Shown in pieces: positions 1 to 8,207 of a DNA stretch of 64,000 nt. The notes under the pieces were generated by a model. It saw only the letters and a program-made list of their open reading frames with translations, had not been told where the DNA came from and did not search any database. The position numbers and the translations under genes were made by a program. This stretch comes from Mangrovicella endophytica (GTDB lineage: Bacteria > Pseudomonadota > Alphaproteobacteria > Rhizobiales > Rhizobiaceae): contig NZ_PKMZ01000003.1 of NCBI RefSeq assembly GCF_002893625.1, positions 186,001-250,000 of the forward strand, read 5' to 3'. Numbering within the stretch: position 1 is the first letter of the stretch; each line of letters opens with the position of its first letter.

Positions 1-702
1 AACGGCCACACCACCAACCCCAATGCCCTGGTCAATGCTCTGGCGGACGCCTTCCAGCGCGATGGCGGTACGCTCATCAAGGGACGGGCGCGGGGCCTCG
101 CCTTCGAGGGATCGGTGCTGAGCGGCATCGAGACGGATGCCGGCGTCGTTCCGGCCGACCGCGTGGTGATTGCCGCAGGCGCCTTCTCCAAGCCGCTCGC
201 GGCCGAACTCGGTGACGCCATTCCGCTCGACACCGAGCGCGGCTATCACATCATGATCCGCGATCCCGAAGTCATGCCCCGCACCTCGATGATGGACGCG
301 GAGGGCAAGTTCGTCTGCACGCCGATGGAGGGCGGGCTGCGCCTGGCAGGAACGGTGGAGTTCGCCGGGCTGGAGGCCGCGCCGGACATGCGCCGCGCCC
401 ACAATCTCCTGACGCTCGGGCGGCGGCTGTTCCCGGGCCTCGCCTCCAGCTATCCCGAGGAGCGCCTCTCCACCTGGATGGGATTTCGGCCGAGCCTTCC
501 CGACTCGCTGCCGGTGATCGGTCATTCCCGGCGCAGCCGGGAGGTGGTGTATGCGTTCGGGCACGGGCATGTCGGGATTGCCGGCGCGGCCCAGACGGGG
601 CGGATCGTCGCTGATCTTCTTGCCGGACGATCACCCTCCATCGACATCACGGCTTTCAGTCCGGCGCGCTTCGGAGCGGCCTCGCAACTCCCGTCGTCAT
701 AA
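1..702 (+). CDS. FAD-dependent oxidoreductase, DAO/DadA type (5'-truncated by window edge)
   Basis: The frame is open from base 1, so only the last 233 residues are present and the N-terminal GxGxxG dinucleotide-binding motif lies outside the window. The C-terminus has the typical pattern of D-amino acid oxidase/dehydrogenase-type flavoproteins: MGFRPSLPDSLPVIG followed by FGHGHVGIAGAAQTG, the segment that contacts FAD. Such enzymes oxidise the C-N bond of amino acids to give a 2-oxo acid and ammonia, usually passing electrons to the respiratory chain. The substrate cannot be told from this fragment. A second, complete family member lies at 43465-44727. Confidence 0.85.
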   Translation, partial: NGHTTNPNALVNALADAFQRDGGTLIKGRARGLAFEGSVLSGIETDAGVVPADRVVIAAGAFSKPLAAELGDAIPLDTERGYHIMIRDPEVMPRTSMMDAEGKFVCTPMEGGLRLAGTVEFAGLEAAPDMRRAHNLLTLGRRLFPGLASSYPEERLSTWMGFRPSLPDSLPVIGHSRRSREVVYAFGHGHVGIAGAAQTGRIVADLLAGRSPSIDITAFSPARFGAASQLPSS

Positions 703-738
703 GGCTGGACTGAGCCGTATAAGGCTGGCCTCAGCCGT
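699..738 (+). repeat. 20-nt tandem duplication with hairpin, after the flavoprotein stop
   Basis: Two adjacent 20-nt units (699-718 and 719-738) differ at only two positions. The first includes the TAA stop at 700-702. In the second unit GGCTG and CAGCC flank a 4-nt loop, so it can form a small hairpin, possibly a weak transcription end. There is no T tract. Confidence 0.6.
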
Positions 739-785
739 CCCCTGCAGGCCGCGGCTCCGGCGGTCTCTGCATCTATCGAACCACG

Positions 786-975
786 CTAAGGCTCGTGCAT
801 CGCCAGGGCCGCAGCGGCGGTGCGGTTCTCGACACCCAGCTTGCGGAAGATGGTCTCCAGATTCTTCTCGATCGTGCGAGGGCTGAGGCTCAAGATGTCG
901 GCTTCCAGGACAGCCATGGCCTGACCGCCCGCGAGACGGAGATTCCGACCTCGCTCATCACTTGCTGCTCTCAAG
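786..975 (-). pseudogene. LuxR-type HTH remnant
   Basis: The minus strand encodes a recognisable LuxR/NarL C-terminal helix-turn-helix ending (SLSPRTIEKNLETIFRKLG, then a short ENRTAAAALAM tail) before a stop at 786-788. The preceding helix is degenerate (ERGRNLRLAGGQAM instead of the usual T-RE-EVL--ia-G pattern), and no sensor or receiver domain can be read upstream. I interpret it as the decayed 3' end of a LuxR-family regulator. The rest of 703-1173 holds no gene I can support, apart from a palindrome at 1117-1133. Confidence 0.55.
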
Positions 976-1116
976 AATAGCGTATGGAGGCCTGTCGATC
1001 CGCTTCTAGCATCGCCTCCCTGTCGGTCTGCGCGCGTGCCAGCTCCAATGCGGTGCGCCTTTCCGCAGCGTGGATAACACAGCACCTCGTTGGCACAGCG
1101 GCTTCGTTCAGCCTAT

Positions 1117-1133
1117 TATTCGTTGGGCGAATA
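1117..1133. promoter_or_regulatory. Inverted repeat upstream of the IclR gene, candidate operator
   Basis: TATTCG and CGAATA form a perfect 6-bp inverted repeat around TTGGG, about 40-55 bp before the IclR start. Autoregulation from such a palindrome is common in the IclR family. The assignment rests on position and symmetry only. Confidence 0.4.
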
Positions 1134-1173
1134 GCTGTTCGAGCCCCGCAGGCAACGGCAGCTTTGGTGCATC

Positions 1174-2016
1174 ATGGAGGAGCGCCGCTTGGCTTCCAAC
1201 GACCCCGTCGGGATCGACCGCTCAGCGCCGGAGTTCGTCGAGGCTCTGGCACGGGGCCTCGCCGTTCTGGAAGCCTTCGACTCCAGGCAGCCGGAGATGA
1301 CCTTCGCCGATCTCGCCCGCAAGCTCGACATGTCGATCGCAACCGTCAGGCGCAATATCCTGACGCTGGAGGCGCTCGGTTTCGTGCGGCGGCACAACAA
1401 GCATTTTCTTCTCGCGCCACGCATTCTCACGCTGGGATCGGCCTATCTGAACGCGTTCAGCGTCGAGGAAGCCGTGACTCCGGAGCTTCACCGGATCACG
1501 TCGCTGTTCGGCGATGCGGCGAACATGGCGGTGCTCGATCGCGGCGACGTCCTCTACATCGCCAATGTGGCGGCCAGCCGTGTCGCTCGGCGAAGCGCGA
1601 CCCTGGGGGTGACCTACCCCGCCTATGCCACGTCGATGGGTCGCGTCCTCCTTGCCGCCCTGCCACAGGACGAGGTCGAGGATTATCTGGAACGTCTGGT
1701 ACCGGTGCCGCTGACGGATCATACGGTGACCGACAAGAGCGAGCTGCGAGCCATCCTCGCGCAGACGCGCTCCGCTGGCTATGCCGTGACCGTGGATCAG
1801 CTCGACTACGGCATCACCGCGATCGCAGTACCGGTGAAGGACATGTCCGGCCGCGTCATCTGCTCGATCAACAGCTCCGGCTACACGCCGCGGCTGTCGC
1901 CGGAAGAGCTGGTCGAAAACCGGTTGCCGGAGCTGCGCGTTGCGGCCGACCGGGTCAGTCAGCTTCTGGCGCGCTTCCCGGCCCTTTTGCACTCGCTGGC
2001 GCCCAGCCGCCCCTGA
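1174..2016 (+). CDS. IclR-family transcriptional regulator (PcaR/PcaU-like)
   Basis: The protein has 280 residues. An N-terminal winged HTH (about 20-80) includes the recognition region DLARKLDMSIATVRRNI, and a C-terminal IclR effector domain spans about 95-270. It opens with the FVEALARGLAVLEAFD pattern typical of the branch that controls aromatic-acid catabolism (PcaR, PcaU, PobR). The gene lies just before and codirectional with the citryl-CoA-lyase/dioxygenase operon, so it is the likely local regulator. The start is uncertain: a GGAGGAG sequence lies just after the ATG at 1174 and is well spaced for a TTG start at 1189 (codon 6), which would give 275 residues. Confidence 0.9.
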   Translation: MEERRLASNDPVGIDRSAPEFVEALARGLAVLEAFDSRQPEMTFADLARKLDMSIATVRRNILTLEALGFVRRHNKHFLLAPRILTLGSAYLNAFSVEEAVTPELHRITSLFGDAANMAVLDRGDVLYIANVAASRVARRSATLGVTYPAYATSMGRVLLAALPQDEVEDYLERLVPVPLTDHTVTDKSELRAILAQTRSAGYAVTVDQLDYGITAIAVPVKDMSGRVICSINSSGYTPRLSPEELVENRLPELRVAADRVSQLLARFPALLHSLAPSRP

Positions 2017-2242
2017 GGCGTAGCCGCACGTCTGACGCGTGTGTGGCTGCGTATCAACCGCTTCTGCCCAGTCATCATGCGCATCGAGCCTCGCCGTCGC
2101 CGTAGGGATCCCCGCGCGAAGCGCCGACCAAGGCGCCGGCGACCTTCTGCCTTGCACACGCATCGCCCGCTGGCATCACCCCTCAAGCGCCGTTCGCAGC
2201 ATCGCGAGGACGCTTGACTCCCGCCGTCGGCAAATTCATTAT

Positions 2243-2258
2243 GAGAATATAAGTTCTC
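2243..2258. promoter_or_regulatory. Inverted repeat upstream of the citryl-CoA-lyase/dioxygenase operon
   Basis: GAGAA and TTCTC are arranged as a 5-6-5 inverted repeat in the only AT-rich patch of the roughly 340-bp gap between the IclR gene and the GTG start at 2359. It sits about 100 bp before that start, a plausible operator for the adjacent IclR regulator. I see nothing else in 2017-2358. Confidence 0.35.
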
Positions 2259-2358
2259 CTAGAGAATAATAGGGAGCTTGGGAGGGTGCGGGGTGAAAGG
2301 CGTTCGGCTGTTGGTCGGTCGGCGCACGCCCGCAAGAAGGCCGGGAGGGGCCCCTAGC

Positions 2359-3171
2359 GTGAAGATCGGCAAGCAGACCGCTCCGCATCAATCCATATGC
2401 ACATCGAACCCGGACACGATCATCGTGCGGGGTCATGACCTCGTCGAGGATCTGATCGGCTCGGTCTCCTTCACCGACTACACCTGGCTGCTGATCACCG
2501 GATCGCTTCCAGACGATCGCCAGCGGCGGATGCTGGATGCCACTCTGGTGGCGATCGCCGAACATGGTCTCGTGCCGAGCGTGCAGGCCAGCCGCATGAC
2601 GCTGGCCGCAGCGCCGGAGGCGATCCAGGGTGCCGTCGCCGCCGGGCTTCTCGGCTGTGGGTCGGTGATCCTCGGTGCGGCCGAGACGGCGGGCCGCCTT
2701 CTCCAGGAGATCCTCACGGAGCGCGCGGACAGCGATGCGCCGCTCGAGCGCGCGGCCGAGACGGTCATGCGGCATTACCGTGCGGCCAAACGCGCGCTGC
2801 CGGGCTACGGGCACCCGCTGCATAAGGGCCGCGACCCCCGGGCCGAGCGTCTCCTGTCGCTGGCAACCGAGCTCGGGCTCGCCGGACCGCATTGCGAGGC
2901 GGCCAAGGCTGTCGAAGCGCTGATGCCGGACGTCGTCGGCAAGCCGCTGATGATGAACGTGTCGAGCGCCATCCCTTGCGTCCTCCTGGACGCGGGATAT
3001 CCGCTGCTTGCTTTGAAGGGAGTGCCGCTGCTGGCGCGCACCGCCGGGCTGATCGCCCACCTCCTCGAGGAGCAGACCCGCCCGATCGGCTTCGTGCTGT
3101 CGCATGCCGGCGCGGGGGCCATCACCTATGACGGCCCTGCGCCCGCCGGCTTCGTGCCCAACGAGAATTAG
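2359..3171 (+). CDS. Citryl-CoA lyase-like protein (short citrate-synthase fold)
   Basis: I choose the GTG at 2359 (270 residues) because a GGGAGGGG ribosome site lies 8-10 nt upstream and family members begin with this KIGKQTAPH sequence; the frame itself is open from 2278. The citrate-synthase signature is present as GYGHPLHKGRDPR (about 149-161, with the catalytic-type His152), and an earlier His69 matches the family's first active-site His. The chain is much shorter than true citrate synthase (about 430 residues), as in citryl-CoA lyases, which cleave (3S)-citryl-CoA to acetyl-CoA and oxaloacetate. The next gene, a CoA-transferase, could make the CoA ester. The true substrate may be a citrate analogue. 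Confidence 0.8.
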   Translation: MKIGKQTAPHQSICTSNPDTIIVRGHDLVEDLIGSVSFTDYTWLLITGSLPDDRQRRMLDATLVAIAEHGLVPSVQASRMTLAAAPEAIQGAVAAGLLGCGSVILGAAETAGRLLQEILTERADSDAPLERAAETVMRHYRAAKRALPGYGHPLHKGRDPRAERLLSLATELGLAGPHCEAAKAVEALMPDVVGKPLMMNVSSAIPCVLLDAGYPLLALKGVPLLARTAGLIAHLLEEQTRPIGFVLSHAGAGAITYDGPAPAGFVPNEN

Positions 3172-3180
3172 GATCTGCAC

Positions 3181-4383
3181 ATGCTGAACGTGTTGAGCGG
3201 TGTTCGCATCGTCGAGCAGGGCACCTTCATCACCGGACCATGCGCCGGGATGATGCTCGCCGACCTTGGTGCCGACGTCATCAAGGTGGAATCGCAGGGC
3301 AATGGCGATCCCTATCGCAGCTTCAAGGCCGGGTTCTACAGCGCCCATTTCCAGGCCTACAACCGCAACAAGCGCGCCATCGGTCTGGACCTGAAGGACG
3401 CCGGCGAGCGGGCGATCTTCCATCAGCTGATCGCGGAGGCCGACGTCTACATCCAGAACTTCCGGCCAGGCGCGGCCCAACGGATCGGAGCGGACTACGA
3501 GACGCTGAGCGCCGTCAATCCGAAGCTCGTCTACTGCTCGATCAGCGGCTTCGGTCCGGACGGGCCCTACGCGCAGCGCCCCGTCTATGATTCCGTCGCG
3601 CAGGCCGTCAGCGGTTTCCTGAGCGTTGCCATCGATCCGGAGCAGCCCCGTTTCATCGGTCCGGCGCTCGCCGATGCCATCACAGGCATCTATGCCGCGC
3701 TGGGAATCTCCGCCGCGCTCGTCGAGCGGGGGCGAACGGGACGCGGCAAGCGCATCGACGTCTCCATGCTCGAGGCGATGATGCATTTCGCGGTAGAGCC
3801 GTTCATGGGCTACTTCGCGCTCGGCGAGGAGCCGAGCGGCGTCGACCGCCCGCGCCTTGCCCAGGCCTTCATCGTCCGCTGCCGCGACGGCAAGCTGTTC
3901 GCCTTCCACCTCTCCTCGCTCGACAAGTTCTGGGACGCTCTGGTCGCGGCCATCGATACGCCGGAGCTGGCCACTGACCCGCGCTTCGACCAGCGGCTGA
4001 AGCGGATCGACAATTATGAAGCGCTCAACACCGCGCTGAACGCCGTTTTCGCGACCCGTGATCGCGACGCGTGGGTCCAGCGCTTCGCGGGCTTCGACGT
4101 GCCTTATGCCCCGATCAACTCCATTCCCGACGTCGTGTCGGATCCGCAGGCGCGCCACCTCGACATGATCGTGCCAGTCGCCGACCGGATCGAAGGCGCC
4201 GAGCGGACGGTGCGGCCGGCCTTCGCCTTCGACGGCGAACGGGCCTCGGCGGTGCGTGCCGCGCCGGTGGTGGACCAGCATGGCGCTGCGATCCGCGCGG
4301 CTCTCGCGCGCAGTCCAGGCGTATGGCCCGAGCGTTCGTCTGCGTCCGCGTCCACAGCCGAGGCGGCGGAGGCGGCGGCCTGA
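3181..4383 (+). CDS. CaiB/BaiF family (class III) CoA-transferase
   Basis: The 400-residue protein has the hallmarks of formyl-CoA transferase-type enzymes: LSGVRIVEQGTFITGPCAGMMLADLGADVIKVE at the N-terminus in outline, NRNKRAIGLDLK, and IQNFRPG. The catalytic aspartate that carries the acyl group is Asp165 in ALADAITG. Such enzymes move CoA between carboxylic acids. The gene starts 9 bp after the citryl-CoA-lyase-like gene, so the pair probably activates and then cleaves one hydroxy-acid substrate. The last 20 or so residues are low-complexity Ser/Ala/Glu. Confidence 0.9.
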   Translation: MLNVLSGVRIVEQGTFITGPCAGMMLADLGADVIKVESQGNGDPYRSFKAGFYSAHFQAYNRNKRAIGLDLKDAGERAIFHQLIAEADVYIQNFRPGAAQRIGADYETLSAVNPKLVYCSISGFGPDGPYAQRPVYDSVAQAVSGFLSVAIDPEQPRFIGPALADAITGIYAALGISAALVERGRTGRGKRIDVSMLEAMMHFAVEPFMGYFALGEEPSGVDRPRLAQAFIVRCRDGKLFAFHLSSLDKFWDALVAAIDTPELATDPRFDQRLKRIDNYEALNTALNAVFATRDRDAWVQRFAGFDVPYAPINSIPDVVSDPQARHLDMIVPVADRIEGAERTVRPAFAFDGERASAVRAAPVVDQHGAAIRAALARSPGVWPERSSASASTAEAAEAAA

Positions 4384-4431
4384 TGCCAGGCAGCGGCAGA
4401 CACTGACGACATTTTCTCTGGGAGGAGATCT

Positions 4432-5292
4432 ATGGCGACACTCGCGGCCGTGCTGGCCACCACGCATCACCCCTTCTATCTCAAGGCGACCTCCGCCCCG
4501 CCAGACCAGCAGATCCCGCAGGCAGCGGAATGGAAGCGCAAGGTCGAGGCCTATCGCGAGACCCTGACGCGCGCCGAGCCCGACATCCTCGTCATGGTCG
4601 GAGCCGACCACTTCCACCAGTTCTTCCTCGACAACTATCCGACCTTTATGATCGGCAAGGCGCCGCGCTACGACGCGACCTTCTATAACGAGGAGCGCGA
4701 ATTCGGCCTTCCGAAATACGTGCTGGAAGGGCACGAGGAGCTGTCGGGCTTCATGCATCGCGGGCTGCTCGACCGCGGCTTCGACTTCTCCTTCAGCCAC
4801 GAGCTGAAGATCGATCACTCGATCATCTGCCCGATCATCACCACCAGGCCGGACGCCGACCTGCCGATCGTCCCGATCTACACCAACATCTTTGCCCCGC
4901 CGCTGCCGTCTCCCAAGCGGTTCTGGGACCTTGGCCGGGCGATCCGCGACATCATCGACGAATATCCGTCCGACAAGCGGATCGCCGCAGTCGGCAGCGG
5001 GCATCTGTCGCTGGAGCTCGGCGGGCCACGCCAGTTCGGCCAGACCGGTCCGGATCCGGATTTCGACCGGCAGGCGATCGAGTGGCTGTCGACCGGCAAT
5101 ATCGACGAGATCCTCGCCAACGTCACGCATGAGAGCATGACCAAGAGCGGCAACGCCACGCACGGCTTCATGGATCTGATCCTGATGATGGGGATCGCCG
5201 GTCCGATCGCGGCCGACTACGTCGACAACCTCGATCTCTATCATACGATGGAAGCTTACTTCACCTGGTACCCGCAGGAGAGGCCGGCATGA
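4432..5292 (+). CDS. Class III extradiol dioxygenase, LigB-type (beta subunit), atypical metal site
   Basis: The protein has 286 residues, close to protocatechuate 4,5-dioxygenase beta (LigB, about 300). Residues matching the LigB iron ligands His12 and His61 are His12 (TTHHP) and His60 (GADHF); His129 (KIDHS) and His191 (GSGHLS) match second-shell and acid/base histidines. The segment that in LigB carries the third ligand Glu242 reads SGNATHGFMD here, with Gly245 in its place. GGGAGGAG at about 4420-4427 is the ribosome site. The stop overlaps the LigA-like start by 4 bp (ATGA), the normal subunit coupling. The ring-cleavage substrate is unknown. Confidence 0.85.
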   Translation: MATLAAVLATTHHPFYLKATSAPPDQQIPQAAEWKRKVEAYRETLTRAEPDILVMVGADHFHQFFLDNYPTFMIGKAPRYDATFYNEEREFGLPKYVLEGHEELSGFMHRGLLDRGFDFSFSHELKIDHSIICPIITTRPDADLPIVPIYTNIFAPPLPSPKRFWDLGRAIRDIIDEYPSDKRIAAVGSGHLSLELGGPRQFGQTGPDPDFDRQAIEWLSTGNIDEILANVTHESMTKSGNATHGFMDLILMMGIAGPIAADYVDNLDLYHTMEAYFTWYPQERPA

Positions 5293-5654
5293 GCAAGTAT
5301 TATGTCAACAAGTTCCTCTACACGGTCGACCGAGATCCGGAGCTGCTGCGCCGCTACAAGGAAAACCCGGCGGCACTTGTGGCGAGCTGGGAGCAATCGA
5401 TCGGGCCGCGGCTGAACGATGCCGAGATGAGCACCGTCAATCATCTGACGGAGGCCGAGCGCAGAGCGTTGGTGGAGCATGATTACGTGGCGCTGTTTGA
5501 GATGGGCGCCCACTTCTTCCTCTCGCTGACCATGTTCATCGCCCTTCACGACGAGGATTGGTCGGCGCGGAGCGGCCCACTGTCGTTCCAGCGCGAATTC
5601 GCCAGGCGTCTCGAGCACTGGCTGGGCAAGGACTACCCCACCATCGCGATCTGA
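5289..5654 (+). CDS. LigA-type small subunit of extradiol dioxygenase
   Basis: A 121-residue all-helical protein matching the alpha subunit of protocatechuate 4,5-dioxygenase (LigA, about 139 residues): the N-terminal YVNKFLYTVDRDPELLRRYKENP-type region in outline and a central LTEAERRALVEHDY motif. LigA closes over the LigB active site and is needed for substrate binding. Translation is coupled to the LigB-like gene through ATGA. Unlike some family members it is not fused to the large subunit. Confidence 0.85.
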   Translation: MSKYYVNKFLYTVDRDPELLRRYKENPAALVASWEQSIGPRLNDAEMSTVNHLTEAERRALVEHDYVALFEMGAHFFLSLTMFIALHDEDWSARSGPLSFQREFARRLEHWLGKDYPTIAI

Positions 5655-5752
5655 CGCGGCGACAGGCGCCGAGCCGGGAGGACGGTTCGACGCCTTGGCC
5701 TAGCAGCGAATGCGGCCTTGCGCCGACCATCACCCACCGGGAGGGAAATCAC

Positions 5753-7039
5753 ATGAGCGCATTGCATTCGCCGCCGCTTGTCGCCGTGCCGCTGGACGCC
5801 AGCACACGCCGTTCGCGATGGACGCAGCTGGCCGTCGGCACCATCGCCATGATGGCGATCTCCAGCCCGCAATATGTCTGGGCACTGTTCGTCGGACCGC
5901 TGCAGACGAAATTCGCGGCCTCGCTGGCCGCCATCCAGATCACCATCGCGCTGTTCAGCATCTTCCAGTGCGGCTTCGGCCCCATGCACGGCTTCCTGGC
6001 GAGCCGGTTCTCGCCACAGGCCTTCGCCGCCGCCGGCGGCGTCCTCGTGGGGTTGAGCTGGATCCTGTCGGCCGAGGTGACCGACATCATGCTGTTCTAC
6101 GTGACCTATGGCGTCCTCAGCGGTGTCGGGACAGGGATGATCTACGTCGCCGTCATCGAGCTGATGACGCAGTGGTTTCCCGACCGGCGCGGCCTCGCCA
6201 TCGGCATCGTCTCGGGAAGCTATGGCTTCGGCGCCATCGTCACGACCTTCCCGATCGCGACTTCGCTCCAGGCGATCGGATATGAGCAGACGCTGACCAT
6301 CTTCGGCCTGATCCTCGGCGGCGTCTGCGTCGCTGCGGCCCTCGGCATGCGGCGGCCGCCGCAGAACTACCTGTCCGACGTGCGGGAGGAACTGCAGCAC
6401 CGCGCCGCTGCGGCGAGGAGCTATCGTACCAGCGAGATGGTCCGCCAGCCGATGTTCTGGCTGCTGTTTGCGATGATGAGCATGATGGCGACCGGCGGCC
6501 TCATGGCGATCTCCCAGATCGGCGCATTCGCCAAGGATTTCGGGATCACCCCGGCGGTCACCGTGTTCGGACTGGCCGCCCTGCCGCTCGCGCTCACCGT
6601 CGACCGGGCGATGAACGGGCTGACGCGGCCGCTCTTCGGCTGGATCTCCGATCATATCGGCCGCGAGAATACGATGGCCGTCGCGTTCACGCTGGAAGGC
6701 TGCGCCATCCTGCTTCTCCTGCACTATGGCAGCGATCCGCTGATGTTCGTCATCCTCACCGGCGTCGTGTTCCTGGGGTGGGGGGAGATCTACTCCCTCT
6801 TCCCCGCGCTTCTCGGCGATCTGTTCGGCCCCCGGCACGCCGCGAACAACTTCGGCATCCTGCTGATGGCAACCGCCGTCGGTGCGGTGTTCGGCGGCCC
6901 CCTTGCCGCCATGCTCTACGAGGCGACGCAATCCTGGACCTATGTGTTCGGAACGGTGATCGCGCTCGACTTCCTCACCGCCATTCTCGCCATCGCGGTC
7001 CTGAAGCCGATGTGCCGGCGCTGGCGCGCCGTGCCGTGA
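5753..7039 (+). CDS. MFS transporter, oxalate/formate antiporter (OFA)-like
   Basis: The reading frame is open from 5558, but I place the start at ATG 5753 because GGGAGGGAA lies 7-14 nt upstream and the protein then begins normally for the family (428 residues). It has about 12 hydrophobic segments, the QYVWALFVGPLQ entry typical of OFA-type organic-acid carriers, and a loop motif near GRENTMA. As the last gene of the dioxygenase operon it is the likely importer of the pathway's aromatic or organic-acid substrate. A strong hairpin follows at 7046-7094. Confidence 0.85.
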   Translation: MSALHSPPLVAVPLDASTRRSRWTQLAVGTIAMMAISSPQYVWALFVGPLQTKFAASLAAIQITIALFSIFQCGFGPMHGFLASRFSPQAFAAAGGVLVGLSWILSAEVTDIMLFYVTYGVLSGVGTGMIYVAVIELMTQWFPDRRGLAIGIVSGSYGFGAIVTTFPIATSLQAIGYEQTLTIFGLILGGVCVAAALGMRRPPQNYLSDVREELQHRAAAARSYRTSEMVRQPMFWLLFAMMSMMATGGLMAISQIGAFAKDFGITPAVTVFGLAALPLALTVDRAMNGLTRPLFGWISDHIGRENTMAVAFTLEGCAILLLLHYGSDPLMFVILTGVVFLGWGEIYSLFPALLGDLFGPRHAANNFGILLMATAVGAVFGGPLAAMLYEATQSWTYVFGTVIALDFLTAILAIAVLKPMCRRWRAVP

Positions 7040-7045
7040 CCTCTT

Positions 7046-7094
7046 CCGCCTGCCCCGTTCCGCTTCGGTCGAGCCGGCGGAACGGGGCAGGCGG
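7046..7094 (+). terminator. Long perfect hairpin after the OFA transporter
   Basis: Bases 7046-7063 pair perfectly with 7077-7094: an 18-bp GC-rich stem with a 13-nt loop, starting 7 bp after the transporter stop. There is no T run, but stem length and position fit a transcription end for the rightward operon. Confidence 0.75.
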
Positions 7095-7174
7095 CGCCTA
7101 TACCGCGGCACCACTCGTACCCGAAGACGACCCGAGATGATTCGGAGGCCGACGTCGGAACGGGCAATGCAGAA

Positions 7175-7210
7175 GGGCTGCGCAGGCCGTTTGGCCAACC
7201 TGCGCAGCCC
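7175..7210 (-). terminator. Hairpin after the NTF2-fold gene
   Basis: Bases 7175-7186 pair perfectly with 7199-7210 (12-bp stem, 12-nt loop). On the minus strand it lies about 60 nt after the stop of the gene at 7272-8207 and is followed by a short T-containing stretch. With 7046-7094 it separates two convergent transcription units. Confidence 0.7.
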
Positions 7211-7271
7211 TCCCAGCAGGCAGCGGAAGCAGGCCGGAATACGCGTCCGGCCGCCTGCGCAACGATGCGGT

Positions 7272-8207
7272 CTACATCCTCTCGAGCGACTTCAAGGTGA
7301 GCTCCCTGCGGGCCTCTTCGGGCAGGAGGCGGCCGTCATAGGTGGTCGTCATGCGCTCGACCAGACCGTCGGCATTCAGCTCGATCGCGGTGATCCCGCG
7401 GATCTTGCCGTCGGCGCTGCGCCATTCGAAGCCGCCGCCTTTCGTGCCGCCGACGACGTGGAGCAGCGTGGCGCCGCGGCCGAACGGAACGCCGTCCGCG
7501 ATCCGCCCGAGATAGCGTTCGGTGGCAGAGCGGCCGAGCAGCTGCGTCCGCAGGGCGAAATCCTCGTAGACGACGTCGGGCGACAGCAAGCCGGAGGCCG
7601 TCGTCGCATCGCCGCCGGCCAGCGCCTTCTGCAGGTCGGTGGCGATCGTCACGATCGCCGGATCCGCATTGTCCTTGACCTCAGCCTCGCGGAAGTCCGT
7701 CGGAAAGCTTGGCGCCGGCGTGCGGACCTTGTCATACACGGCGCTGGGAAAGCCGGTGCTGTCCCAGTAGTCGGCCCAGCGGATGACCTTGCCGTCCTTG
7801 AAGTCCACCGCGCCGATCAGGCGTATCTCGCCGCCGAAGAGCTCCGGCGTGTCGATGAAGGCGACAATCGCACTGTCGGGACCACCGATGATGCGAAACG
7901 GATAGGAGCGTCCCTCGCCCCACTTCGGCATGTAGGCGGCGAAGATGTCCTCCAGTGCCTTGTGGCTGTTGATCGGCCAGCCGAGGATCGCATCCGTGTA
8001 GGTCAGGAGATCGGGCGAGAACAATGACATGGTCGCGGCGACGTCGTGCCGGCTCTTGGCCGTGAAGAACGAGCGGAAGAACTCGCTCGTCTGCGGTGAT
8101 GCGTGCGAAGTCTCCGCGATCTGCGGATAAAGCGGCTGATCGGCGGCCGATGCCGCCGCAGGGAACAGGAGCGCTGACACCATGAGTGCCGCCCGTATCG
8201 ACTTCAT
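7272..8207 (-). CDS. Exported protein with two NTF2/SnoaL-like domains
   Basis: The 311-residue protein has a clear signal peptide (MKSIRAALMVSALLFPAAASA, cleavage after about residue 21) and then two SnoaL-like cone-fold repeats, roughly 40-165 and 185-300. Each carries the pattern seen in polyketide-cyclase/hydratase-type NTF2 folds, for example FFTAKSRHDVAATMSLFSPD and LQKALAGGDATTASGLLSPD. Export argues for binding or modifying a small molecule in the periplasm. It is divergent from an AraC-type regulator (8344), which is the likely controller. No catalytic residues can be assigned and the substrate is unknown. Confidence 0.75.
   Translation of the reverse strand: MKSIRAALMVSALLFPAAASAADQPLYPQIAETSHASPQTSEFFRSFFTAKSRHDVAATMSLFSPDLLTYTDAILGWPINSHKALEDIFAAYMPKWGEGRSYPFRIIGGPDSAIVAFIDTPELFGGEIRLIGAVDFKDGKVIRWADYWDSTGFPSAVYDKVRTPAPSFPTDFREAEVKDNADPAIVTIATDLQKALAGGDATTASGLLSPDVVYEDFALRTQLLGRSATERYLGRIADGVPFGRGATLLHVVGGTKGGGFEWRSADGKIRGITAIELNADGLVERMTTTYDGRLLPEEARRELTLKSLERM

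Noticed and set aside
2239-5244. 1001-codon open frame on the minus strand
   Set aside because: It lies antisense to three well-recognised genes, its protein is Arg/Gly/Asp-rich with no family pattern, and long antisense frames are expected in GC-rich coding DNA.
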